Below are positions 50,215 through 61,660 of a stretch of 64,000 nt of DNA, piece after piece. The first letter of the stretch is position 1. Every line of letters starts with the position of its first letter. The notes under the pieces are model-generated. The model worked only from the letters and a program-made list of their open reading frames with translations. It was not told where the DNA came from and searched no databases. The position numbers and the translations under genes are program-made. This DNA is from Pelecanus crispus (Eukaryota > Chordata > Aves > Pelecaniformes > Pelecanidae): NCBI RefSeq assembly GCF_030463565.1, contig NC_134652.1:12253397-12317396 (forward strand), written 5' to 3'.

Positions 50215-51175
50215 CAGCATCCTGTGGCATGTGCTTGGGAAGGAAGCAAGGGCCGTGCCTACTTCAGATTTTCATCTTCAGCAAGATGGCAAATCTTATA
50301 TAAAACACGCATGAATCAAAACAGAAGTGCCTGCCCGGCTGCTGGGAAGTGACGCCACTGTGACTCATGTCATTCCGTTTAAAACAATCCTCCCCCTCAC
50401 CTTCTCCCCTCTGTAGAGATGCACCTTGGAGGCTTTCAGCACAGAGCCCAGTGATGCTTACCCTCTTCTTCTACCTCCTTACACCACTTTTAGGCCATGG
50501 AGTTTTTCCTCAGGTGACCTCTCCTGCCACCGTGTTCTGCCAAAGCACTTTTGCAGCTCACTCCAAGTACAACAAACAGCTTGCTTTTCCTGGCATTTTT
50601 TTTTCCTTTATTATTTTTTACACTCCAGAAAAACCATTGCAGGTTTTCTTTCACATTCACGAGATCTCCTGGAAATTATTGCCATTTCCCATACATATTA
50701 CATACAAAAAAAATGAAAAGGTCAACACACAAAGAGCCGCTCATTCTGAACTTCCTGCAGACACAGAAGCCAACGTGAGCGAGAGAGAAACCGGTTTTCA
50801 CAGACAAAGGCTGGCTAGAGGTGACCACAGATGCTAAGCAAGCCACGTAACACTGAACAAGACCACCTGACCACACACAATACACATTGGGAACACTTGG
50901 GAAGGGATGGAGGAAGAGTTGGTTTGGAGCCGAGCTTGTCAGGTTTTTTTGGTGTAAAATCCAGCAGTTACAGTGTTATCTGATGGGAAGTAACTCGGAT
51001 GAGGGTTGTGGAGACATTCAAGTATTCTAGGGCTGTTCTTAAATAACAGATGGGAGGATAATAGCTCAGCAGGTAGCCTGATAGCTTCGGTTAAGTTCCC
51101 CGCTTTAGTTAAAAGCACATCCAGTACAAAGGCAAACGCAGAAGTACAGGAAATGCCACACCTGAATGGATCCAC

Positions 51176-51211
51176 GGTCTGGTTTGGTATCCAGGTCTGG
51201 TTTGGTATCCA
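51176..51211. repeat. 18-bp perfect tandem duplication
   Basis: GGTCTGGTTTGGTATCCA twice, back to back (51176-51193, 51194-51211), just beyond the nearer DUSP5 poly(A) signal. Confidence 0.9.
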
Positions 51212-51457
51212 GTTACACTGTGGTCAATACCTGACACTTCAGAGGCTGGAGCAGGAGAGGGGATTTTCACCTGGCTGTGCAACAGTGTCCTGGGAAAGGA
51301 GGTCCCTCCCACCACCCCAGCCCTTTGCTCCCTGAAACATGACACAGGAGAGGGGAGGAGGAAAGCCGGAGAAAAAGCAGAACGAATATTCACTCCCACC
51401 ACCTCCGTGGTTGCAAAGGTGGTGCTTTTCGTTTTGCTTTCTTCTCCGCTGCTGCTG

Positions 51458-51463
51458 TTTATT
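51458..51463 (-). terminator. DUSP5: Candidate DUSP5 poly(A) signal (AATAAA)
   Basis: AATAAA on the minus strand about 375 nt past the stop. Another AATAAA at 50607-50612 would give a 3' UTR of about 1.2 kb. The sequence alone does not decide between them. Confidence 0.4.
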
Positions 51464-51834
51464 GCTTGAAACTTTAAATAAGGGTCTTTTTAAAAATTAA
51501 GAAGGGAAGGAGATGGGAACTGAGAACATACTAAATGGATTTCTCATTGCTCCCCAGGAATCTGGAAATACAGTAGTGGGTGCACACTCTGTGGATAAAA
51601 ACCTAAAAGAGCACTTTTTCTTTTTTTTAAAAAAGGACAATAAAAGTTCAGAAAACCTGCCACACCTGGAGCACTTGCATCTTACAGTCACAGCATATGG
51701 GAAGTATGACCCACGACAACCACTCCATCTCAGACTAAGTCGATGAGGTTTCTCTATTGCACATTCATGAAATGTTCTTGTTGGGTCACAGTTCAGATCA
51801 GAGGACCGCACCAGCGCCAGTGTCCCCAGGGTGT

Positions 51835-52235
51835 TCAGCAGGATGAAGATGCCGTCATCGGGCTGAGTTTCAGCTGGTGGACAGGAGAGTGGATGGGCAC
51901 AGAACTCAACACTGAGGTAGGAAAGGCGAAACATGAGCCTTCAAAGTTTTTGCCTAACGTCAGTTCTTCTGCAAAGAAAGACGCAGCTTCTCTTTTGCAC
52001 GAGGCAACGGGGGGGCTGGGAGTGGAAGACAAGATCTCCGACTCGTATTGTAGCAGCTGGCCCATGAAACCAAAGTTTGGTGAGATCAGGCTCCGGCGCT
52101 GCTTGATGTAATCGAAGGCTTCCTCCAGGCGGAGCTTCTTCGTCTTCATGAGATACGCCATGCAGATGGTGGGAGAGCGTGAAATCCCCGCTTCACAGTG
52201 CACCAGGATCTTGCCCCCCGTTCGTCTGACATAAT
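51835..52235 (-). CDS. DUSP5: DUSP5 exon 4, coding part (residues 254-386)
   Basis: Second half of the catalytic domain, with KILVHCEAGISRSPTICMAY (Cys267, Arg273 of the phosphate loop) and KQRRSLISPNFGFMGQL, then a divergent C-terminal tail ending in TGA (reverse complement of 51835-51837). Acceptor CCCCTAG|. Confidence 0.97.
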
Positions 52236-55200
52236 CTAGGGGGGAAAAAAAGTCATTGCAGATGTCAGTTGTTGTTGGGGATGGAGAGGACACTGCGACA
52301 CGCACCCAGCACTGGAGGTGGAGCGTGGCACACAGCCAGTCCACCAGCAAGGATAGGCTTGCTCTTCTGTTGGGTACTAAGGGTAACGTGGAGATTAAAA
52401 GAGAAGGGGAACAAAACCCAGCCTGAGATGCAGCTGAGCTGCAGATGACACCTGGCTTCAGAATCTGCAATCCTGATTTGGTTCTTTCTGCATTTTTTAG
52501 AGAAGTCCTTTCCTGTCTCCTTCCCACGTGCCTGTTTCTCTTTTGGAACAACTGACTTGGCGGAGCATTGTGAGACAGAGATCAAGTATCTGGGCAATGC
52601 TTGCATTTACTGTACCTGCATCTCTCTGCCTGTGGCTCAAAGTGCTGACCCAAGCTCAGCCTGGCCAGCCCTCCCACCGTCAGGTCTTTCAAAAGCTGCA
52701 GGGCTGCCTTGCTCTCATCAGTTCTGCTAGAAAAACAGGACTTTTCTTTAAAATCCAAACCTGCCTCCCTGCTTGGCCAGTTAGCAGCAAACGGTGGTAC
52801 CATGAACTGAGCCCTTGGTGGGTACCCTTGGGTGGAGAGGCTGAGCTCACTCCCTGGGGCCTCACCACAAAGCACACAAGGACTGGTAGGCAGTTGCTAA
52901 TTACAGCCTGGTTAAAGGATGCTTGGACTTAAGTCAGGATATAAAAGGCTTATGCAAAGCACACATTTTACACAACAGGAGCCACTGTGGTTACTCACAC
53001 AACACAATGATTGTTATTAGATTAAAGAGAATGTGCTTAAAATAAGCCCTTTCCACACAAAAATACAGTTCAAAAATAGACATTCTCTGCTCTATTGCCT
53101 TGAGCAATATGTTCAAGCTCCAATTTATGGATAACTGCGCTGAATGTAGCACTCAGTGAAACAACGCAGAGCTGAGCAAGTTATCATTTGCCTGTCTTCA
53201 ATTGTCTGCCGGGGGACTGGTGCCACCACGACCGGTTATATTTAACTACTGCACAAAATAAGGAGGACATGGATTTGAGTCATCCCCAGCATCTACACCA
53301 CATGCCCAATTTTAAAAGAAAGTGAAAACTAAAGTCATCCTCAAAATCTGGGCAATTTCCAAGTGACTCAACAACTATCAGAAGGGGTTGGGGATGGGAC
53401 AGAAGAGTGCTGTGAATTAGCATTTCCCTGAAAGGTGTGAGAAGTTCCTTACCAGGAAGGGGAAGGGGAAGGGCAACCTCAGATCAGTTTTTTTTTTTAA
53501 CGCTGCCTGCACTGTCGAAGGACTCAAACTCAGCTGAGCAATGAGTCCAGTGAGTCTGTAACTGGGGTTTAGAATCTGTTTCTCTTGAACATTCCTGGAG
53601 AGCAACAGCACCGATTTCAACACCATCTCCACCCAGGCTCAGGCTGCTCCACCCGACTAAACCACCCTGTGCCTCTCAGGGAGGAGCCTCTCCCTTGCGC
53701 TGCCTGGCACAGCTGGCGTGCTGCTCACCTGCCCAGCCTAACGCAGGAAGATTTGGGAAGGGATGGCCCAAAGTTTTCTAAAGGCTGCCTCTTTTTTTTT
53801 TTTCATTGGGGTATTTCACTAAAGGGCAAGATCAAAATGAGAAATGGAAAGAGCTCTGTGATAAGGGGAGACGCTGGACTTCTAAGACCACAGCTTTGGG
53901 ATATCTCAGCAGAGCAAGGCAGTAAGCTGACTCTGCTTTACCAGGCTTTTACAGGGTCTGGCAGGTGAGTCCAAGGAACATTGGGGTTTTTTTCCCTTAC
54001 AAAATTCAACAGACTTTGGTGTTATTCAACTTCTTTGCTCCCTGTCACGCTGAAGTTACACCTACGCTTGCTTTGAAAAGAAAACCAGCTCACTCGCCTC
54101 GTCTGCCCGATGGCAGTCAAGAAGAGGCGTTTTCCTTCCTCAGCCTCTCAGCCTGGAGAGCACAAAGACCTTGCTCTGAATGTCCCTCTTCCTTCCTTGC
54201 AGAAATCCCTCTGCCAGGAGAGATGCTGGGGAAGGGAGGGAGCTTAAACTTTCGCTGTGACATCTGGGACCATACAGAAAATAATGTGTCCTTCCTACCA
54301 ATATGTATTTTAAAATAAATGAATTTAAAATACATGAAGATCTGGAAGTTTGTCAGTTTGGACCTACCGATGAAGTCGATGGCTTCCTGGAAGTGTGAGC
54401 TGATGTCCGCCGTGTGACTGTCCTCCACTGGGATCCACTTGTAGCAATACTGGTCTTTGAAGGACTCCGAGCTTTTCCTGGAGACGTTTAGCAGGGCCGT
54501 GATGTGCAGGTTGGCGAGAAACTCGCACTTGGAAGCGTGATAGGCACTACCAAGGTAGAGAAAAGGCAGGATTTCAACCGGACCACCCTGGAAGAGAAGG
54601 AGCAGAAACATGTAATTCTTTTTCAAGGGTATTTGAGTCCTGATACCCGAGAGAGAGGCAAGGGAGCCTGCGTGGGTGCCCGCTCCCTCCCTCACCGGCG
54701 TTTTTGGAACCCAGTGCTGCTGGCCAGTGAGTCACTGTGATGGCAAAGCCCACACAGGAAAAAGGTTTTCATTTTTTGTCCACATCTGTGAGGTACAGAG
54801 TCAGATCCAGCCCACTCACGTGCAGGATGTTTCTGGCTTTCTTTAAAAGCACTGCCCCTCAGGACACACCCGAAGAGCTTTCATATGTGAGGCCTGCTCC
54901 CTCTGAGGCCTTACCAAAATATGGGCTAGGCGGGGAGCCACGTCTGAGCAGGGAGGAAGAGGAGGACAGAGGAAGAGGCTGCTCTAGCTCAGCCCAGGGC
55001 TCAGCCCCTCTGCTCACACCTCTAAAGGTGGAGCAAAGCAAAAAAAATTGGAGCAGGGCTCCCCGTCCCCCCGCACCTCCCCGGGGCAGAGCACCCGCCA
55101 CGTCACCCGCCCTGAGATGTCATCTCGCTTCCTCCTTCCTCAGCGCAAGCAAAGGCTGGGTGACGAGACCGCAAAAGAAAAAAAAGCCACTGCCTGCCAC

Positions 55201-58200
55201 AAGGGTTTTGGAGATCGCAGGTAACTTTCCATGATACGCAAGAGCTGCTGCCAGTCCCCAGCTGTGAGAACCTGGCTTTCCAGCCCCCCGAGCTTCCCAC
55301 CCGGCGGGTCCCATGCTCCGGGGACAGCCAGGAGCCGCCCACGGTGGCAGGACGGGGCCTGGACGGGAGGTGCTCCCGGGGGAGCAGAGGGGCATCACCC
55401 GGGGGCTCCCCCGGCGCCAGGAAACACGGGCCCCGGCGGAAGCGGCCCGACCGCAGGGTGACATCTTGGAGCACGCGTATTCCCCGGGCTGGGCGGGTGC
55501 GTGGCGACTTCCCCCGTGGAAACCCCACTGCCCCTGCCCAGGGGCGGCTCTCAGGAGCCACTGTCTCTTCTCAGAAGCGGCCCCACTGCCCCGGCCCCCC
55601 TCTGCCAGCGCTGGAGCCCTCCTGGGGTCTCGGAGGAGGCATGGCAAAGCGTGCTCCTTTGCCTGCCAGAAAAATGACGCTCCTGGCAGCCTCCCCCCTG
55701 CCCATTTTAAGTCTCCTGGGGAGGCGCAAGCTGCTCATGGCTCAGGCTGCCCAGCTGTGTGATAAAGATGGGTCACAAATACAGTTCTGGGGCTAGACAG
55801 GTTTTTTTTCCTCTTTCTGCTGCCAAATTTTGAAGCCAGGCAGAGCCGATGCTGATGGGCAGCACACACAGGGCATCTTACCCAACACACAGGCTGCCAA
55901 CCCGGGCTGCGACAGCTTACTGACAGCCCCCGCCAGCACGGGGGTCCCCAGCCCCCTGCCAGCCTCCATCAGAGCCCGGTGGCAGGAGGGAGAAGACCCA
56001 AGGGGAAGGTCACCCGCCGCGGCCGTGACACGCACCTGGTCATAAGCAGGCTTGTGGTTGGCACTCTGCTTCTCGCAGTGGCTGGCGAGGTTTCTCTCCG
56101 CCTCCGTCCTCTCTGGGGAAATGAGTTTTCCATCCACGCAGCACTCAGGATATTGCGAGTTAAAAGTTTCATATCCCCCTAGGGAAGGGCAAAAGGAAAA
56201 AAAAAAAAAAAAGAAACATGAACATTTGCATTTCCAAAAACTGGTTTAATTAAAGTGGAGCAGAAATGAAACTCGGGCGCTTGCAATGCAGTGGGATAGC
56301 ACAGGGCAGCGGGTCCTGGGGGGTTAATGAGGGATCACGCTCCCCTGGGGAAGCGGGTTTGTTTAAAAGGCTTTGGGCACCTGAAGAAAACCCCTCGATA
56401 CCGCTGACAACTATTAACTTGCCAAAAGCCCACGAATCCAGATTAAAACTGTTAGCGAATGTAATTCTGTTGAGTCTAGCAACCATTAACTCCAGTACAG
56501 GGGGGATTAAACTCCCTCCTCCACGTTTTATATGAGCACTATTCCCAGCATTTGAGATGGAGATTTCTGTACTCAGTAATCATCCTCTCTAAATCTGTTA
56601 CTACTATATACAACTGTAACAATGTAAGAAATGCTTTATCTGCATTTTTCAATGGACATAAGCACAAGAAGGGGATGCTTGCAACGGTGTCATTAATCAC
56701 CACAATGCAGAAGACAGCAAGGTAATGAAGACAGTCCCACTGAAACCAATCTATTAAATAACAGCTATAAAACTTAATGAAATCCTGTGACAGTATTTGA
56801 CAACTGAATAGCCCCACATGAGCTATTCTGCATGGTTAAATACTGCATTCGTTTCATTCAGTGCACTGCTAATGAAAAGGAATTAATCCTATTATTACAC
56901 TGTTAGTCAAAGTTTGTCGTCAGCTAAATCGCTGCCTGTTTCCAGGCTGGGAATATGCTGCACGGAAGCATGCGATCTCCAAAATGAACGTGAATAAGTC
57001 AGGTAGCAGAAGCAGCCTGGAAATGTCAGTGGTGTGCCACGTGTCTGCCACCTGTGCTTTTTCAGAACAAAAATGAACGGCGAAAGCTCTCAAACAGCTA
57101 GATTCAATAACCCTTTGGAGCGTGGCCCTCAGGTAAACGAGGCTCAAAAGCAAACCCTCCGATGCGATTCATTCATCTGCAACTGTTTAGCCCCGATAAG
57201 CGGTGTCGGTGTGGGTGCCCCGGTGCAAGGAAGGGTTTTGAAACAAAGGAAGCGCTGAAGATCTGAGCAGCCGCAGGGCCCCTGCCGCCCTCGCTGCCAG
57301 GGCTGCCCGGTACAGCTACCTCTGACATTTCAGCCCCGTAACGCCGGTGTCTCATTTGTTCACAATGTTTGAGCAGATGTGTGCTTCAAATTCATGACGT
57401 GCTACGGTCGCCCACTCAGTCCTGCCGTGGGGCCCTTGTGTTGCAAGTGGCCGGCACGATCCAAAGCCCACTGAACATGATGTAAGTCTGTTTTCCATGA
57501 CGGAGGGCAGGAGGGTGACTTTGCAGTCAACTGGCACTCAGCACTTGCACCTTTCCTCCTACTCCCCAGCCACATTAAGCCAGCTCACCCCACAGCTCAC
57601 AGCGCGAGGCACTGGGTCAAGCAGCCAAGTGACCGTGGAGACCATAAGGGGGGTTGATAAAATGATATCCACAACAACTGGGTTGATAAAGCAATATCCC
57701 TAACAACTGGCAGTGTGAAAAGGCAACAAACACAAGCAGCTCTCCAGACTCCTCTGCTCTTCTGATCTCCAACTGCCCTTCGTGGGGTGGGCTTTTAAAT
57801 CTTCCTGTTTTGCATAGCTGACCTTATCTCCCCCCCTGCCCCCCAACCACTACCATCGCATAGGAAAAATATGTCCAGTAAATAAATAGCCATTATCCCC
57901 ATTTACGCCCTGCGTTGTTTTTACTCGTGAATGAACACAGAAGTCTGCCCGAGCCAAATCAGCGTGTGTGTTCAAACAGACACGCATGTCTCATGTCTCT
58001 GGGGCAGCTAACGCATGCAGCTGGTGAATGGTTAATTACAAGCCTTGGGGATCAGGATATTCGCAGGCCATTCTTACAGTGAGTCATCTTCTCATCCCGT
58101 CCTCCAGCAATCTCCTCTCTTCCCCCTCCCCACTCAACCTAGCTTCCCTGAGGTCATTTCTGCAAATACTAGATTGCTCATCACAGAGAGCTGGGCTGAG

Positions 58201-60890
58201 CTTCGGTTTTAATCAATAAATAATAAGAATCCTTGTCAGCGCTGAGGGAGGTGCCATTATTTTATCTTTCTGCAAGCTTTTCTTCCCCCGCCACACAAGC
58301 GCTCTTACCCTGCTGGGGCTGAGCTCACCCAGAATGAAACTGCACCTACACAGACGAAAGGTGTGACACACTCAACCCCTAAAAGCCAGAAAGCGAGGGA
58401 AGGAAGGGGGCCAGCATGCGACCTGGCATGCAACTGCTCTGCACTGGCTGCCCTGCGCGGGGCCAGGTCCCCAGGATGCTTGGTGAGCCGGCGGGGGGGA
58501 CCTGCTCGTATCTTGTCTCGTCACTGCGACTTCCAGGACAGACCACCTTAGCCCTTAAGCAGCCAACTCCTCCTCCCAGCTCCCCCACACCTAGGGAGAG
58601 CAGGAATGTAAGGGGGGAACATCAAGGAGGTGGGTTTTTTCTGGTGGTTTTACAGCCCGTTATTTGCAGGGTTGGTGCTGCAGACCCCCAAAGGACCCTT
58701 TCTTCTGATCAGCGCCCAGTGCTTCGGGATGATTTATATCCCCACCGTGCCAGAGAGCTTCCCCCAGACCACAACAGCCTCCTGGGGGTCCGTGGCCCCG
58801 GTGAATCAGCAGCGCTGCCCACTGAGTCACTGGCTCCTCGGGCCACACCGGATCTGCAACGGAGCTGCGGACTTCACGGGCCTGATCCTGCGACCCAGAG
58901 CACTTCCAGCAAAGCAAAGGGGAACAGCAGCGGGAAAAGGAGGAAAGTTTTTCACCCACTAAGGGGGAATCTTTTCAGCCTCAAATCGACAGGCTTTCAA
59001 GACAAGACACTTTGCACTACACGAAAGGTACAAAGCAAAGCCTACATCAAAACCCCAGCCCAGATAAACTGCCCACAGCCACAGTCACCACTTCAAAGCA
59101 TGGGGCCGGTACATGAGGAGGGAAGGGCAATCTTGCGGCTAAACGAGCAGGCTGAGAGTCAGCAGAGCTTAATTCAGCCCCTGCTTTGCCACAGACTTCC
59201 CAGCCTCACCCTGGCGATGTTTCTTCATCCCCGCTTTAATGGGGTCCCCAGGGTTTGCCTGGCCCAGCACAGTGCAAGCATCCCCGCCCCGCAGCAGCGG
59301 GATCGGTGCTTTTGCGGGGCTGCCAGAGCCGGGGCAGGCTGGCGGTGCCCGGGCAGAGCCGAGGGGCTGGCAAACAGCCCTGGGAGCCCGCCTGCCCCTC
59401 GGTACCGGGCCATTCCCGGGCTGAAGGTGCCTCTGCCCCGCCGGGAATGCCCTGCGGGCGCTGTTCGTTATAGGAGGCACAAACCGGGCACCTCGGGGCA
59501 AAACCTAGCGTGGTAAAAGGCTAAATAAACGTGAATTCACCCTGGCCGCCGAGGACGCAGGGGCAGAGTTTGTTCGAGAAACGTCGCCTGGTTTCCTCCC
59601 CCATGGATGGCCCCGGGATAGGGCAAGGGGAGTTGTTGGGGGGTCCCCCCGGGCGCGGCCCCGCTGCGCGGGTGTGCGGGGCTGCGCGGGAGCGCGCCGG
59701 GCCGGCAGCGCCCGCTCCCGGGGAGCTCGGGGGGGGACGGGGCGGGGAGGGCAAAAGGACAAAGGCGCTGCTGGGGGAAATGGAGGGCAGGCAGGGACGG
59801 GAGGGCAGAGAAAGGGCGGGCTGCTACTTTTCTTATCGTTTTATTATCCCCGGGTTACACGGAAAGAAAACAAAGAACCGCAGCCAAAGGGCTGTAATAC
59901 ACGTGGCGGGAGGAGGAATTTCTGTCCCCCGCCAAGCCCCGGAGTTTCGGCTACGGGTTTCCCCACCAGCCTCGATAAGCCCGATGGAGAGAGAAACCTC
60001 TCCGCCCCGGGGGGAGGCGCGGGCGCCCATCCCCGGTTTCGGGGGCCCGCCGCGGGCCGCCCCCTGCCACCGGGCGAAGGGCGAGGAGCGGTGGCCTCGG
60101 CTCTCCGCTTGCACCCGGGGCCCGTTTTATTTATTTTCCACGCAGCCCCGATGTCCCTCGTCCCCCTCTCCCTTTGATAATCTGCAACTTTTGCCCTTCT
60201 TCCCTGGGAGTCTTTGCTTTTCCACCAGCCTCCCAAACGCGCGGCGGGGGTGCGCGGAAAGGCCCGGGGGCTCAGCCCGCGGAGTCTATCCGGGATTTAT
60301 TTCCAGTGGGTGGAAAAGAAACGAAATCCCGGCGTTACCTCCCTGCCCTCCACCAGTAATGGGGTTAACGGCGGGGCAGAGGGGACGGGAGCACCGCGGG
60401 GCCGCCGCTTCCCGGGGCGGGGGGTGTGTGTGTGTGTGTGAGGGTCGACCCGCGCCGCTGCCCCCCCCGCCCCGTCCCCGCCGCCCCCCTCACCTTTCAG
60501 GAAGCAGACGCGGGCCCCGGCCTCCGGCAGGCTGGAGAGCAGGGCGTTGAGGACGATCTGGGCCGTGCTGTCCTTCTTCAGCTTCTGCCAGTGCCCCGTG
60601 CCCTGGTCCAGCACCACCACGGCGGCCAGGCGGGCCGCCCCCGCCGCCCCCTCGCCTCCCCCCCGCAGCAGCCGGGCGCGGGCGGCGGCGTCGGGCACGA
60701 CGAAGTGGAGCGGCACGGCCCCGCCGCGCGCCCGCCGCATCACCACCGAGTTGAGGTTGACGTTGAGGGAGCCGCGCAGGCAGGAGGCCGAGTAGGAGAG
60801 GTAGGGCCGGCAGTCCAGCACCAGGCAGCGGCAGGGCTCCTTCCGCAGCAGCTTGCGCAGCTGCCGGCAGTCGAGGGACGTGACTTTCAT
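51835..60890 (-). CDS. DUSP5: DUSP5, nuclear ERK-specific dual-specificity phosphatase (whole coding span)
   Basis: Removes phosphate from both Thr and Tyr of the ERK1/2 activation loop in the nucleus and anchors inactive ERK there, as part of negative feedback on RAS-ERK signalling. The four coding exons sum to 1161 nt (386 aa; human is 384 as I recall). An N-terminal rhodanese-like/MAP-kinase-binding domain carries the kinase-interaction arginines (MRRAR, residues 51-55), then a linker, then the catalytic domain with general acid Asp236 (VEDSH) and the HCEAGISRS loop with nucleophile Cys267. A variable Ser-rich C-terminus ends SSSC. All introns are GT-AG (4315, 1448 and 2132 bp). The start ATG is chosen by MKVTSLDCRQLRK, the conserved N-terminus. 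No damage seen. Confidence 0.97.
54368..54587 (-). CDS. DUSP5: DUSP5 exon 3 (residues 181-254)
   Basis: First half of the catalytic domain: GGPVEILPFLYLGSAYHASK, then the strand containing ITALLNVS and general acid Asp236 in WIPVEDSHTADISSHF. Ends ATCG|GTAGG. Confidence 0.97.
55270..55640. promoter_or_regulatory. DUSP5: CpG-rich patch in DUSP5 intron 2
   Basis: A local GC- and CpG-dense block inside intron 2, well away from the promoter island. It holds no exon. It could be an intragenic regulatory element or an alternative start. Confidence 0.3.
56036..56178 (-). CDS. DUSP5: DUSP5 exon 2 (residues 133-180)
   Basis: Linker exon from GGYETFNSQYPECCVDGK to KPAYDQ, 143 bp. Acceptor CCCTAG| and donor CAG|GTGCG. 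Confidence 0.95.
56179..60493 (-). other. DUSP5: DUSP5 intron 1
   Basis: 4315 bp. The 5' half rises into the promoter CpG island (from about 59250). It holds two AP-1 heptamers (58080, 58823), a 29-bp imperfect tandem pair (57652-57709), a TG microsatellite (60425-60440), and long plus-strand antisense frames discussed under findings. Confidence 0.6.
57652..57709. repeat. 29-bp imperfect tandem pair in DUSP5 intron 1
   Basis: Two adjacent 29-bp units, each beginning GGTTGATAAA and ending AACAACTG, differ at about five positions in the middle. Confidence 0.8.
60494..60890 (-). CDS. DUSP5: DUSP5 exon 1, coding part (residues 1-133)
   Basis: Encodes nearly all of the rhodanese-like ERK-docking domain, including VLDCRPYLSYS and GSLNVNLNSVVMRRARGG. 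It is extremely GC-rich, with a Gly/Ala-rich expansion around residues 73-88 (GGGEGAAGAARLAA) that differs from my recollection of human. It ends TTCCTGAAAG|GTGAGG after one base of codon 133. Confidence 0.96.
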
Positions 60891-61660
60891 GGCGGCGCTG
60901 GGTCGCGCCCCGCCGCAGCCGGGGCAGGAGCGGGGGGAGCGGGCCCGCGGGGCAGCCCCGGCGCTGGGTGGGAGCCGCGGGGGCCGGGAGGCGGCGAGGG
61001 GAGGGAGGCGCCGCGGCACGGCGCCCAGCCCGGGTAGGGAATCCCGGCCGCCGCCACCGGCCCTTTATATGAATGGGAGGCCGGGCCCTGACGACGCTGC
61101 CCATATAAGGGGAGTGACGCGCCCGCCTTCCAAACATGGGCACCCCCCGCCCCGCGCGCCGCCCCCCGCCGGGGATCCCCTCCCTCCCCGGCAGCGGGCG
61201 GGGGCCGCGGCCGCGCAGGCAGCGTTAGTCAGGCTCGGAGGCAGAGGAAGCTGAAAAACGCCGCAAAAATTCTCCAAGTCATCGGCCTGGGGCTCCGGGC
61301 AGCATCGCCGCTCCCCCTCCCGCCAGCGAGGGGAGCCGGGAAGCGTGCCGGGGGGCGGGGGGGGAGGAAGGGCGGCGCTGGGGCAGGTCTCTCGCACCGG
61401 GCTGCCAAGGGGATCCCCCCCCCTCGCTGCGCCTGCCCTCACCCCCAGCAAAGCCCGAGCGCAGGCAGGCCTGCCCGCACCTCCTGCGAGGGCACTGCGG
61501 CTGCGGCGTGGGGGCTGCCGGCTCCTAGAGCCCCTCGGCAAGAGCCGGCTCCCCTGCCCGGGCCGCGGTTCCCAGCGAGGCGGCTCCGGTAGCCGAGCGA
61601 TAAAGCGTGGTCTGCCTGGGCAACATCCCCGAGGATGTGGCTACCTGGCCCAAGGTTTAC
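60891..61660 (-). promoter_or_regulatory. DUSP5: DUSP5 core promoter and CpG island
   Basis: A very CpG-dense block upstream of the start codon. On the minus strand it has a TATA box (TATAAAGGG at 61061-61069), placing the start near 61035 and a 5' UTR of about 145 nt. A perfect CArG box and an ETS core lie 35-60 bp further up. Several TGACG half-sites (61089, 61115) are CREB/ATF-like. The combination is typical of ERK-induced immediate-early genes. Confidence 0.75.
61101..61110 (-). promoter_or_regulatory. DUSP5: CArG box (SRF site) at DUSP5 promoter
   Basis: CCATATAAGG is a perfect CC(A/T)6GG SRF site. A GGAAGG ETS core (61126-61131 on the minus strand) lies 15 bp further upstream, the layout of a ternary-complex-factor/SRF element. 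DUSP5 induction by SRF and Elk-1 is established in mammals. Confidence 0.8.

Noticed and set aside
51835-52551. 238-codon frame beginning upstream of DUSP5 exon 4
   Set aside because: Only the part up to 52235 is exon; the rest is intron 3 that happens to stay open across the acceptor.
60490-61143. 217-codon minus-strand frame overlapping DUSP5 exon 1
   Set aside because: It is a second-frame shadow of the real DUSP5 exon 1 in extremely GC-rich DNA.
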